A stretch of DNA of 64,000 bases from WJJR01 sp964440935 (GTDB taxonomy: Bacteria > Zixibacteria > MSB-5A5 > WJJR01), in contig CAYTTY010000018.1 of the NCBI GenBank assembly GCA_964440935.1, positions 1 to 64,000 of the forward strand, written 5' to 3'. Position 1 is the first letter of the stretch, and each line of letters opens with the position of its first letter. The notes below the pieces were generated by a model, which had not been told where the DNA came from, searched no databases, and saw only the letters and a program-made list of their open reading frames with translations. The position numbers were made by a program, and so were the translations under genes. Below are positions 51,990 through 62,100 of the stretch, one piece after another.

Positions 51990-54752
51990 ATGGCAAAACT
52001 CGATCTCAGAACACTCCTGCGTAAAATGAACACCTATTGCAGTCAGGCAGTCGAGAACGCCGCAGGACTGTGCGTGGGACGGTCGCATTACGAAGTGACG
52101 GTCGATCATGTGTTGCTCAAATTGCTCGATCAAGCCGATGCCGATTTCCAGCTCATTCTTCGGTTTTATGAGGTCGAGCCATCGCGCGTGATCGGTGCAC
52201 TCCAGCACAACGTCGAAAGCCTGAAAACCGGGAACACCGGCAAGCCCGTATTCTCACCACTGTTGCAGAAATGGCTGGAAGAAGCGTGGATGATCGGATC
52301 GCTCTCATTGGGTGAGCCGCTGTTGCGCTCCGGTACGCTGGTCATGGCACTCTTGGAACGTCCCGAGCAATACCTTGTCGGCGGCGAGGTTCTGGAGATG
52401 AGCAATATCGATTCCGGAGCGTTGCTGCATGATTTCGGCGACATTGTTGCGACCTCTCGCGAGACGAAACTTTCACGTGATGCCGCGCCGACCGGCACCG
52501 CGCCTGCAACCGACAAAGCCGGTGCGCCCACGGGCGATACCGCGCTCGGACGGTTCTGCATCGATTTCACCGCGCGCGCCAAGGCCGGTGAAATTGACCC
52601 GGTGTTCGGGCGCGATCGTGAAATCCGGCAGATGGTCGATATCCTGGCCCGCCGCCGCAAAAACAACCCGATTGTCGTCGGTGAGCCCGGTGTCGGGAAA
52701 ACGGCGGTTGTCGAAGGATTAGCCCTGCGCATCGCCGAGGGCGATGTCCCGTCGATTCTTACCGATGTGTCTTTGCTGGTCCTCGATCTCGGATTATTGC
52801 AGGCTGGTGCCGGCGTGAAGGGGGAATTCGAGAATCGACTGAAGAATGTGATCAGCGAAGTCAAAGCATCGTCAAAACCAATCATTCTCTTTATCGACGA
52901 AGCACACACTCTGATCGGAGCTGGTGGCGCATCCGGTGGGTCGGACGCGGCCAATCTCCTCAAACCCGCGCTGGCGCGCGGTGAGTTGCGCACCATCGCG
53001 GCCACCACGTGGTCGGAATACAAGAAGTACTTCGAGAAAGATGCCGCACTTGCACGACGTTTCCAGCTCGTTAAACTCGACGAACCCTCTGTGGAAGATA
53101 CGGTCGTGATGCTGCGCGGACTGCGGGAACGTTATGAGTCGTCGCATGGGATTGAGATTCCTGATGATGCGATAGTCGCTGCAGCGGAACTTGCCGGGCG
53201 GTACATCTCCGGCCGTTTACTGCCGGACAAAGCAGTCGATCTTGTGGACACGGCGGCCGCGCGTGTCCGTATTGCGATCACGGCCAAGCCGGAGAGTCTG
53301 GAAGATCTCAACCGGCGGATCCAAACGCTTGAACGCGAACGTGATGCATACCGACGGGACTTGAAGAGCAAAGCGGTGCCCGACGACGAGCGCGTGCTGG
53401 CATTGCATGACCAAATCGAATCTCTCAAGGTTGAAGCCAAGGAACTCAACGATCGTTGGTTGGCAGAGCGCGAAGCGGTCGAGAAGTATCTCGCGGCCCG
53501 TGATCGGGTTCTCGGCAAGACCAACGGTGATGGCCTCAAGGAGAAGGCCTCCGCCGAAGCCAAACAGAAGATCGAAGGCAGCGAGGAGCCGGAGTCCCAG
53601 TCGACTGAGGCGGCCATGTCCGACGGCGACAAGACCGAGGCACTCAAAGCCGCCATGGCGGAACTGGAAAAAGCACAGGGTGTCTCGCCGCTGATCCCGC
53701 TGGATGTTACTCCCGACGTTGTCGCCAAAGTTGTGGCCGACTGGACCGGTATTCCCATCGGCAAGATGATCAAAGATGAAGCATCGACCATTCTCACCTT
53801 CGGCGATCGCCTGAAAGAACGCATCAAGGGACAGGACTTTGCTGTCGAATCGGTCTCCAGTGGCATCCGCGCGGCCAAGGCCGGTGTTCAGGATCCCGGC
53901 AAACCAATTGGTGTGTTCTTGTTTGTCGGACCATCCGGTGTCGGTAAAACCGAAACCGCGCTCGGTGTTGCCGATCTCCTGTTCGGCGGTGAGCGCTTCA
54001 TGGTCACGATCAACATGTCGGAATTCCAGGAGAAGCACACGGTGTCACGGCTAATCGGTTCACCGCCTGGATACGTTGGCTTTGGCGAGGGAGGTGTGCT
54101 CACCGAAGCGGTTCGCCAACGACCCTATTCGGTGGTCCTTCTCGATGAAGTCGAGAAAGCCGATCCCGAAGTGATGAACCTCTTCTACCAAGTGTTCGAT
54201 AAGGGTATGCTTTCCGATGGTGAGGGACGTTTGATCGATTTCAAGAACACGGTCGTATTCATGACGTCGAATCTTGCCACCGACACGATCACCGAGTTGG
54301 GTATGCAGGATGAACCTCCAACGCATGAGCAAGTGACATCGGCAATCCGGCCAGTCTTGAACAAGCACTTCAAACCGGCGCTGGTGGGGCGCATGACGAT
54401 TGTGCCGTTCTTCCCGCTGAGGACCGATGCGATCAAGCGCATTGTCGTACTCAAGCTCGGGCATCTTGTGAAGCGCCTGGCACAAAGTCACAAGATGACG
54501 CTCGACTACGATGATGCCGTGGTCGATCAGATCGCCCAGCGGTGCACCGAAGTCGAGACGGGCGCTCGCAATATCGACAACATCATGCAGGGAACCTTGC
54601 TGCCGCGTATTTCGACGGAAATTCTCGAACGTATGACACAAGGGCCGTTGCCGGACACGCTGACACTCGGCATGGATGAGCAGGGGAACTTCACGTTTAC
54701 CTTTTCCGGCGACCCGGCACCGGCAGAAGTCGGTTCTCCGGAAGCCGTGTAG
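51990..54752 (+). CDS. clpV: T6SS sheath-recycling ATPase ClpV (TssH)
   Basis: A 920-residue AAA+ unfoldase that disassembles contracted TssBC sheaths. The Clp N-domain (residues 1-150) is followed by AAA1 with Walker A GEPGVGKT (231-238) and ILFIDEAHT, a coiled middle domain with a charged Gln/Ser/Glu-rich insert (about residues 510-550), and AAA2 with GPSGVGKT and VVLLDEVEKA. ClpV-specific ends include VETGARNIDNIMQGTLLP. Its tight place in the T6SS cluster rules out a housekeeping ClpB. Confidence 0.95.
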   Translation: MAKLDLRTLLRKMNTYCSQAVENAAGLCVGRSHYEVTVDHVLLKLLDQADADFQLILRFYEVEPSRVIGALQHNVESLKTGNTGKPVFSPLLQKWLEEAWMIGSLSLGEPLLRSGTLVMALLERPEQYLVGGEVLEMSNIDSGALLHDFGDIVATSRETKLSRDAAPTGTAPATDKAGAPTGDTALGRFCIDFTARAKAGEIDPVFGRDREIRQMVDILARRRKNNPIVVGEPGVGKTAVVEGLALRIAEGDVPSILTDVSLLVLDLGLLQAGAGVKGEFENRLKNVISEVKASSKPIILFIDEAHTLIGAGGASGGSDAANLLKPALARGELRTIAATTWSEYKKYFEKDAALARRFQLVKLDEPSVEDTVVMLRGLRERYESSHGIEIPDDAIVAAAELAGRYISGRLLPDKAVDLVDTAAARVRIAITAKPESLEDLNRRIQTLERERDAYRRDLKSKAVPDDERVLALHDQIESLKVEAKELNDRWLAEREAVEKYLAARDRVLGKTNGDGLKEKASAEAKQKIEGSEEPESQSTEAAMSDGDKTEALKAAMAELEKAQGVSPLIPLDVTPDVVAKVVADWTGIPIGKMIKDEASTILTFGDRLKERIKGQDFAVESVSSGIRAAKAGVQDPGKPIGVFLFVGPSGVGKTETALGVADLLFGGERFMVTINMSEFQEKHTVSRLIGSPPGYVGFGEGGVLTEAVRQRPYSVVLLDEVEKADPEVMNLFYQVFDKGMLSDGEGRLIDFKNTVVFMTSNLATDTITELGMQDEPPTHEQVTSAIRPVLNKHFKPALVGRMTIVPFFPLRTDAIKRIVVLKLGHLVKRLAQSHKMTLDYDDAVVDQIAQRCTEVETGARNIDNIMQGTLLPRISTEILERMTQGPLPDTLTLGMDEQGNFTFTFSGDPAPAEVGSPEAV

Positions 54753-54800
54753 ATTGCACATCAGTGATGTCGAGGGTCAGGTGCAGAAGGTGGAGTGTGC

Positions 54801-55460
54801 ATGAGTCGTCAGTCATTCTATAGTGACATTCAAGAGGCCATCGGGCGGCCGGTACGGCGTACGGGTGGGCATCCTCATCCCGACGACTTGCACCAGTACT
54901 TTCGTACGCTTCGTAATCAACCCGATGCCGCTCTGGCGGCCTACCGGGAGTACGCTGGTTCGTTCATGGTTCACATCGAGACCGCCACGCGGGGAGCGCA
55001 AATCGATGTCGCCTGGCCGGGTGGTTCGTGTGACCGGTGGAGCGAAATCGTCTCGCGGCCCCGGCGGCAGCACCGGCGATTGATCGATTGCGAAGGCTAC
55101 GCCTTCCTGGCACAACAACTGCTCACCGAGGCCGGATGGGATTTCATCGGGTTTGAGATCATCTATCTGCCCACTTCAGGCACTGAACCTGAGGATTATC
55201 ACATTATGGCAGTACTCGAATCACCGGGCGATGGGTCCCGGCGGGTGTACATTGGCACTCAGAATATCAGAACCTCTTGGCTCGACGAAGCGCGTAGCGT
55301 GTGGCCCGGGGAATTCCAAAATGCAGAAACAGTCGGGCCGGCAGCGACGGTCGAAGAGGGGATTGATCGCATGAGGCGTCGGATTGAAAGCGGTGCGGCG
55401 CGGGAAATTGCACCGCTGTCCGGACGCCGATCATTCTCCCCGCCATCGTTCGGTGATTGA
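54801..55460 (+). CDS. Unknown T6SS-cluster protein with a papain/transglutaminase-like Cys-His pattern
   Basis: A 219-residue soluble protein between clpV and vgrG. ATG 54801 has GGTGGAG upstream. No family is certain. The middle reads RLIDCEGYAFLAQQLLTEAG (Cys97), then EDYHIMAVLE (His134) and VYIGTQN, which resembles the C-H-N/D order of bacterial transglutaminase-like cysteine proteinases (compare GDCEDYA-type motifs). The N-terminal 85 residues are helical (HPDDLHQYFRTLRNQPDAALAAYREY). No signal peptide. The position suggests an effector, effector-processing enzyme or loading factor. Confidence 0.55.
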   Translation: MSRQSFYSDIQEAIGRPVRRTGGHPHPDDLHQYFRTLRNQPDAALAAYREYAGSFMVHIETATRGAQIDVAWPGGSCDRWSEIVSRPRRQHRRLIDCEGYAFLAQQLLTEAGWDFIGFEIIYLPTSGTEPEDYHIMAVLESPGDGSRRVYIGTQNIRTSWLDEARSVWPGEFQNAETVGPAATVEEGIDRMRRRIESGAAREIAPLSGRRSFSPPSFGD

Positions 55461-55534
55461 TGGAGAACAGATTCTGCCGAGTCCTGACTCCTGCAAAGGT
55501 GTCGCACATCTCGAAAAGATCGACGAGGTGAACT

Positions 55535-57703
55535 ATGACTATATTGGATGCCAATGAAGCCCGCTTAATGTTCGCCACCGCCGGATACTCCGGTCAGTTG
55601 CGAGTCGTCAATTTGACCGGGTCGGAAGCGATCAGTGATCTGTTCTATTTTAATTTGGAGCTGGCGGCCCAGGACGCCAACATCGATCTCGATGCGGTGG
55701 TCGGCCAACCGGCCGAGTTGACCATTGCTTCAGAGGTGAGTGACCGCTCGATCTTCGGCATCATCCGCCGGTTCGAACAGGCCGTTGCCGGCGAGACTTT
55801 TACCCCGTACTTCGCCGAGGTCGTCCCATCGGTCTGGATTCTTTCGCAGATGATGAAGTCGCGCATCTTCCAGCAAATGACGACTCAGGAAATCATCGAG
55901 CAGGTTCTTACCGATGCCGGTGTTTCGTCCGATGGGTTCCGCTTCGCACTGTCGGGAAGTTACGAACCTCGTGACTATTGCGTGCAGTACCGGGAAACCG
56001 ATTGGAACTTCGTCGCACGGTTGATGGAAGAAGACGGAATCTTCTACTTCTTTGAGCATTCGGACGGCCAGGACATTCTCGTCATGGCCGACTCGGCCGA
56101 TGTGCACGTGCCCATCGCCGAGGCGCAAACCGTGGTGTTTCGTGACCGGTCCGGTGCGGTCGAAGGACGCGAGTTCATTTACGATTTCCGCTACTCCCAG
56201 CAGTTGCGTCCGGGCAAGGCGACACTGAAAGACTTTAATTTCGAAACTCCAAGTCTTGGACTGATGCAGGATGATTCTGCCGACCGCAATCCCGAGTTTG
56301 AGATCTACGAATACCCCGGATTGTACGGCGACGAAAGTCGCGGTGGAACACTGGCCGGACTTCGGCTGGAGTCCACGCAGGCGCGCCGTCTACAGGGACA
56401 GGGACACAGCGTCTGTCCCCGGTTGATATCCGGCAGCATCTTCAGTCTGGACGATTATCCACGCACCGATTTGAATCAGGATTATTTAATCACGGCCGTT
56501 CATCATCACGGAACGCAGCCGCTCGGACAGGACGACGCCGGCGGACGCTTTACTTACAACAACACGTTCAAGTGTATTCCATCGTCTGTTCCGTTTCGAC
56601 CTCTGCGCCGCACACCCAAGCCGGTCGTCGAAGGCACACAGACTGCCATCGTCACCGGCCCGTCGGGTGAGGAGATCTATACCGACGAATACGGCCGTGT
56701 CAAAGTTCAGTTTCACTGGGATCGGGAAGGGCAGCGTGACGAAAATACCTCGTGCTGGATTCGTGTCGCCCAATTGTGGGCCGGGAAGAACTGGGGCGCG
56801 ATGTTCATCCCGCGCATTGGCCATGAGGTGATTGTCGATTTCATCGAGGGCGATCCCGATCGGCCGATTATCACCGGACGCGTGTATCATGCCGAGAATA
56901 TGCCTCCGTACACACTCGATGACGAGAAGACCAAAAGCACGATCAAGTCCGACAGTTCCAAAGGCGGTGGCGGATCCAACGAACTGCGTTTCGAAGACAA
57001 GAAGGATGAAGAGGAAGTCTACTTACACGCGCAAAAAAACACCACGATCAAGACCGAGAACGACAAGAGCCAGAACACCGGCCACGATGAAACGCTGACC
57101 ATCGGTAATGACCGCACCAAGACCGTTAAGCACGATGAGACCACGACCGTGGACAACGACCGGACAGAGACGGTTCATGGCAATGAAACGATCACGATCG
57201 ACAAGGATCGCACGGAAGATATTAACGAAGGCGATGAAACCGTGACTGTGCACACCGGCGATCGTACGATCAATGTCAACACCGGTGACGATACCCACAA
57301 TATCCTGACGGGCGACCGCACGGTCAACGTGAACACCGGCGATGACACCCTCAACGTCAAAACGGGCAACCGCACGGTGAATGTCAACACCGGTAATGCC
57401 GTACTCAACGTTGCTACAGCGAATCGCGAAGTGACGGTCTCCGCTGGCAATTACACGGCTAAGACCAGTGCCGGCAATATCGTTCTCGACGCGGCCATCA
57501 ACCTGGAAGCCAAAGGCGGGGTAAAGGTGCTCGTGGATGGGCCGCAAATCGCGATAACGGGTCAGGCGGAGGTGCAAGTCTCGGTCGGTGGTAGTACACT
57601 GAAGCTCACTCCCGGCAACATTATGATGTCCAGCGGCAGTGGACAAATCACGTTGGACCCGAGTGGTGTCAGCATTGTCGGCGCCATGGTAAGAATCAAC
57701 TAA
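55535..57703 (+). CDS. vgrG: T6SS spike protein VgrG (TssI)
   Basis: A 722-residue spike. The N-terminal gp27-like part (residues 1-370, with the RDYCVQYRETDWNFVARLMEEDGIFYFFEH hallmark region) is followed by a gp5-like OB domain (about 385-465: YTDEYGRVKVQFHWDREGQ and WGAMFIPRIGHEVIVDFIEGD). The C-terminal beta-helix has many short repeats of the type TVNVNTGD. No extra toxin domain is attached, so effectors must bind non-covalently, consistent with the PAAR-Rhs gene downstream. Confidence 0.96.
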   Translation: MTILDANEARLMFATAGYSGQLRVVNLTGSEAISDLFYFNLELAAQDANIDLDAVVGQPAELTIASEVSDRSIFGIIRRFEQAVAGETFTPYFAEVVPSVWILSQMMKSRIFQQMTTQEIIEQVLTDAGVSSDGFRFALSGSYEPRDYCVQYRETDWNFVARLMEEDGIFYFFEHSDGQDILVMADSADVHVPIAEAQTVVFRDRSGAVEGREFIYDFRYSQQLRPGKATLKDFNFETPSLGLMQDDSADRNPEFEIYEYPGLYGDESRGGTLAGLRLESTQARRLQGQGHSVCPRLISGSIFSLDDYPRTDLNQDYLITAVHHHGTQPLGQDDAGGRFTYNNTFKCIPSSVPFRPLRRTPKPVVEGTQTAIVTGPSGEEIYTDEYGRVKVQFHWDREGQRDENTSCWIRVAQLWAGKNWGAMFIPRIGHEVIVDFIEGDPDRPIITGRVYHAENMPPYTLDDEKTKSTIKSDSSKGGGGSNELRFEDKKDEEEVYLHAQKNTTIKTENDKSQNTGHDETLTIGNDRTKTVKHDETTTVDNDRTETVHGNETITIDKDRTEDINEGDETVTVHTGDRTINVNTGDDTHNILTGDRTVNVNTGDDTLNVKTGNRTVNVNTGNAVLNVATANREVTVSAGNYTAKTSAGNIVLDAAINLEAKGGVKVLVDGPQIAITGQAEVQVSVGGSTLKLTPGNIMMSSGSGQITLDPSGVSIVGAMVRIN

Positions 57704-57717
57704 GTGAGTTGCTCGTA

Positions 57718-59100
57718 ATGGATCCGGTTACCGAAGCAATTACGATATTTCAAGACGACTTCCGCGAATTCCGCGACGATCCCAAGGCGCGCATACTCCG
57801 TGTGATCGTTGAGCAGAAGCATATCGGCACACTCATTAAAGCACTGCGCGCGGAGGAGTGGAGCGCCGGCAATATGTCGCCGTATCTGGTCTTTGATCAC
57901 GCCTACACGGCGCATTCGAATACCTTCGATGACATGAGCCAGTTTCTGCGGCAGCACTACGCATTGCTCCAGACATCGTATGCAGAGCAAGAGAAGCCAC
58001 TTCCTGATTTGGATGTTCGTCCAAAACCGGATACCGAACCACTGACGCGACTGGCGCTTCATATTGAGCGCTTTCGCGAGTGCATTCGCGATGAACTGGA
58101 TCCACCCTTTGTCTGCTGGCTGCCGGTCGTGGTGGATGACTACAAGCGCTGGAGCAGCGAGATCTCGCGATTGCTGTCCTACTTTGTGCAGTCCCGAATG
58201 CGTTTTGTGATCGGAGATCAGCGGGGTGATCACTTGGCTGACGCTCTCAAGACCGTAAAGCAGGCCTGCGTCACAACCTCGTTCGACATCGACGAAAACA
58301 AGCTGGGCGATTATTTCAAACAGATGATGTCCAAGCCGAGTCCGGGACGTGCGCGCGGTACGCTCCCCGGAGCAGCCGCCCCCGATGTCGCGCCACCGCC
58401 ACGCCCGGGCAAACCGCCGCCGACACCCGAAGAGTCGAAAGCGGCCATGGAGGCCGCGGGGTTGCCGCCCGTGCTGAGTGAACAGGAAGGCGAACGCCTT
58501 AGAGAGTTGATCTTCGCCGCGGCGCAGGCTTCCGGTAACAGAGATGCCGAGACGGCCATCAAGCGTCAACGCGAGGCGTGCGAGCTGTGTGCCAATGCCG
58601 GCGTCAAGCTCGAACAGGCAATGATGACGTTGCTCTTGGCCAATTATCTGTTGCAGTTCGGATCAGATAAGTTAGCCGAAGCGCAATATCGCCAGGCAAT
58701 CGATTTGGCCGAGTCTGTCGAAGCGTATCCGCAGGTGGCGCAGATTCGTTTGGGGCTGGCATATCTTCTGTTGAAGAACAAACGAATGGATGAGGGGGCG
58801 CAGGAATACGAAGCCGCGGCCGATGCCGCCGATAAAGGCGAGTCCAGTCTATTGTTTATTGAAGGGTTGCGAATGGCAGGGACATGCCATCTTCAGCAGC
58901 GGCGTCAAGAAGATGCAGTCCGTTGCTGGCAGGCCGCCGCCGACAAAAGCCGCGAGGCCTCGCCCGACGAAGTCCGTGTCAGCGGTTTTCTCGACGTGGC
59001 ACAGGAATTGATCTCGTTACTGCGCAAGAACGGACTGGAACAGCAGGCCCAATCGGTCGAAGCCCTCGTGGCGGAGGTCGGTGAGAAACAGCCCGCGTAA
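57718..59100 (+). CDS. TPR-containing protein between vgrG and rhs, possible effector adaptor
   Basis: A 460-residue cytoplasmic protein. The first 210 residues form an alpha/beta region (ARILRVIVEQKHIGTLIKALR, PPFVCWLPVVVDDYKRWSSE, SRMRFVIGDQRGD) that I cannot assign. A Pro-rich linker (about 225-250) leads to TPR-like helices (AEAQYRQAIDLAESVEAYPQ, MDEGAQEYEAAADAAD, RQEDAVRCWQAAADKSREA). ATG 57718 is preferred to a TTG nine bases upstream. In other T6SSs the gene between vgrG and rhs encodes a loading chaperone (Eag, DUF4123 or DUF2169); none of these is present, so this may fill that role. Confidence 0.6.
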   Translation: MDPVTEAITIFQDDFREFRDDPKARILRVIVEQKHIGTLIKALRAEEWSAGNMSPYLVFDHAYTAHSNTFDDMSQFLRQHYALLQTSYAEQEKPLPDLDVRPKPDTEPLTRLALHIERFRECIRDELDPPFVCWLPVVVDDYKRWSSEISRLLSYFVQSRMRFVIGDQRGDHLADALKTVKQACVTTSFDIDENKLGDYFKQMMSKPSPGRARGTLPGAAAPDVAPPPRPGKPPPTPEESKAAMEAAGLPPVLSEQEGERLRELIFAAAQASGNRDAETAIKRQREACELCANAGVKLEQAMMTLLLANYLLQFGSDKLAEAQYRQAIDLAESVEAYPQVAQIRLGLAYLLLKNKRMDEGAQEYEAAADAADKGESSLLFIEGLRMAGTCHLQQRRQEDAVRCWQAAADKSREASPDEVRVSGFLDVAQELISLLRKNGLEQQAQSVEALVAEVGEKQPA

Positions 59101-59115
59101 AGGAAGACAGATTTC

Positions 59116-62100
59116 ATGGTTGGTGCCAAGTGGTATGATCCCGTCGTCGGTGTCGACATCCATTTCGTGATGGTGCCGACTCCGGCGGGTCCGATTCCGA
59201 CACCGCTTCCCCATCCGTTTACCGGATTGGTCTTCGATCCGGCGGGTCTGATCGTGGGAGCAGCCATTTCCGCAGGGATGATGGCCTTCGGCAGTCCTTT
59301 TCAGGGTCCGGTGACGATCAACATGCAGCCGGCCGCAAATACAGGGACGGAAGCCACCAACAAAATGGTGATGCCCCACTTCCCGACACCTCCGGGAACA
59401 GCGTGGGCGCCCACCCCCACTGGCCCGAAACCCCCGGTTCCCGGAAAACCGCCAGACCCGCCATCGCCCGCTCCCGTGCCGTCGAATGATGCGATCATGA
59501 TCACCGGTAGCAAGACGGTCTACATCAGCGGGACAAATGCCTGCCGTCTCGGTGACTTGGCGATGAGCTGTGGGGAGCCGTTGCGGCTTCCGTCATCGAC
59601 CTGTATTGCAGTCCCCATGGGTATGCCGGTTATGATCGGTGGACCGCCGGCGTTGGATTTGATGGCGGCGCTGATGGGGATGATAAAGACACAATACGTG
59701 TCTTCCAAATTGCACGATGTGTTCAACGCCGCGCCGGGAAGTTGGCGGAGCCGAGCGATCTGTTTTCTGACCGGACATCCGGTCGACGTGGCGTCGGGTA
59801 TGGTGATGACCGATCACACCGACTTTCAACTCCCCGGCCCGCTTCCCTTTAAGTTCGAGCGCGTGTACTACAGCCGATCGTCATACGAGGGACCGCTTGG
59901 TCACGGATGGGGCCACACCTACGATCAGTTTATTCGCATCGAAAGGAAACGTGTCGTTTATCACGCGGACGACGGACGCGACATTTACTTTCCGCTTGTT
60001 GATGACGGCAAATCGAGGCACAATCCTCACGAGCGCATGACCCTGCGTCGCAAAGGCGAGACGTACCGAATCGATACCGGCGATGGCTTGAAACTCGACT
60101 TTGGCTCACAGAATCGTGCCGACGGCACCCTCCCGCTGTTGCGGATTGAGGATTTGAACGGAAACAAATTCTCCCTGACCTACGATGAAGCCGGACATCT
60201 CATTGAAATCATTGACAGCGTCGGCCGAAAGATCACTCTGCAAAACGATCGTCAGGGCCGGCTGGTTGCGCTCAACACCGATCATCCCGATATCAAAGGA
60301 CAACGCCTCGACGTGGTGCGGTTCGAGTATGACCGGAATGGTGACCTGGTTGCCGCCTATGATGCGATGGGACATGCGTACCACTACGCGTACAAAAACC
60401 ACTTGCTCGTCCAGGAGACCAATCGCAACGGATTGTCATTCTACTTTGCGTACGATGGTATTGATCAGGACGCCTGGTGCGTCCGCACCTGGGGCGACGA
60501 TGGCATTTTCGATCACGTCCTGATGTATGACAAACAGAAGCACATGACGATCGTGGAAGACTCTCACGGCAAGCCGACGGTGTACTACTGGAATGCCGCC
60601 GGTCTCGTGGAACAAATCGTCGATCCATTAGGCAACATAGTTGAGCGCGAGTACGACGAGTTCTTCCGTCTCAAGTCGGCCAAGAACGCGAACGGTGACG
60701 CTTCCGTTCGGACATATGACGACGAGGGCCGGCTGATTGAACTGATCGATGCGGCCGGTCGCAAGTCGGAAATCGAATACGATGAAAACGGCTGTGTCAA
60801 AACAATGCGGCGTCCCGATGGAACAGCCATTCACCAACAGTTTGATCAACGACGTAACCTCATCGCCCGACGCGATGCCAAAGGTGGGCAATGGCGATAT
60901 TCGTATGATACACGAGGAAATCTCGTTGAGGTTCGCAATCCGGTCGGCGGCCTTCATCGGTTCCGCTATAATGAACACTGCCGGCTCGTCGAATGGCGGG
61001 ATGAACACGACGCCAAGAAGGAGTATCAATACAACGGGTATGGCCAGCTAAAAACCATCCGAAATCCACTGGGCAAAGAGACGCACATCGATCGCGATCT
61101 TATGGGTCGTCGGTTGCGCATTCGCTATCCCGACGAATCGCGTCTCCAGTGGCGGTATGATGCCGAAGGGAATACGACTGCAAAGGTGGATCGCGATGGC
61201 CTGGTAACGCAGTACCGGTATGCCGGATTCAACAAGCTGCATGAACGAATCGAACCCAGCGGTCATCACTTGTATTACCGATATGACACCGAGAATCGGC
61301 TTTTAGGGTTGCGCAATCAACGCGGTGAAGAGTGCACGTTCAAGCGCGACGAAACCGGACGCGTCCAGTCGTTCACCGATTTCGACCGGACACAGATCGT
61401 CTACATACGCGATCCGGCGGGCTTCATCACCGCCGTCGAGGAGATTGTCCCCCAATCCGATGATGGCGATCGTCCTCCGGTACGGCGGCGTACCGAATAC
61501 CAGCGCGACCCGACCGGTCTTCTGCTGTCACGGATTCTGTCAACCGGCGAGACTTACGAGTACGAATACGATGTCCTCGGACGGCTTATGAAGGCCAAGT
61601 CACCGGAGCATCTCATCGAACGTGAGTATGATGGTGTCGGCAATCTGATCGAAGAGCGCCAGGATGACGAGAGCGTTCGATATGAGTACGACATCGTCGG
61701 CCGGATCACACGGCGCACGACCTCATTCAACAGAGGTGTTCGCTATGAGTACGACGAGACGGGTCGACTCATGGGCGTAAGCATTGAGCGCAATGAAGGC
61801 AGAGCCATCGGTGTTCAGTACACGCGCAGTGCAACGGGTGCGGTGGTTGGCCGCGAGTGGCCCAATGGCATTGAACACATCGAACGCAACGAGGTCGGTC
61901 AGATTGTTAGAACCGAACGGTCATCGGGTGGACGTATTGTACACCGGCGGGAGCATTCATATGACGTCAGCGGTACTTTGACACAGGTTGAAGACTCCGA
62001 TTTGGGATCGATGACCTTTCAGTACGACCCCATGCGCCGGCTAACGTCTGTTCTGCGTGCCGATGAGGATCCGGTGAACTTTGAGTTTGATCCCGCCGGC

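Noticed and set aside
51990..54752. Housekeeping ClpB chaperone
   Set aside because: The genomic position inside the T6SS run, the short ClpB-like middle domain with a charged insert and the ClpV-type C-terminal block favour ClpV.
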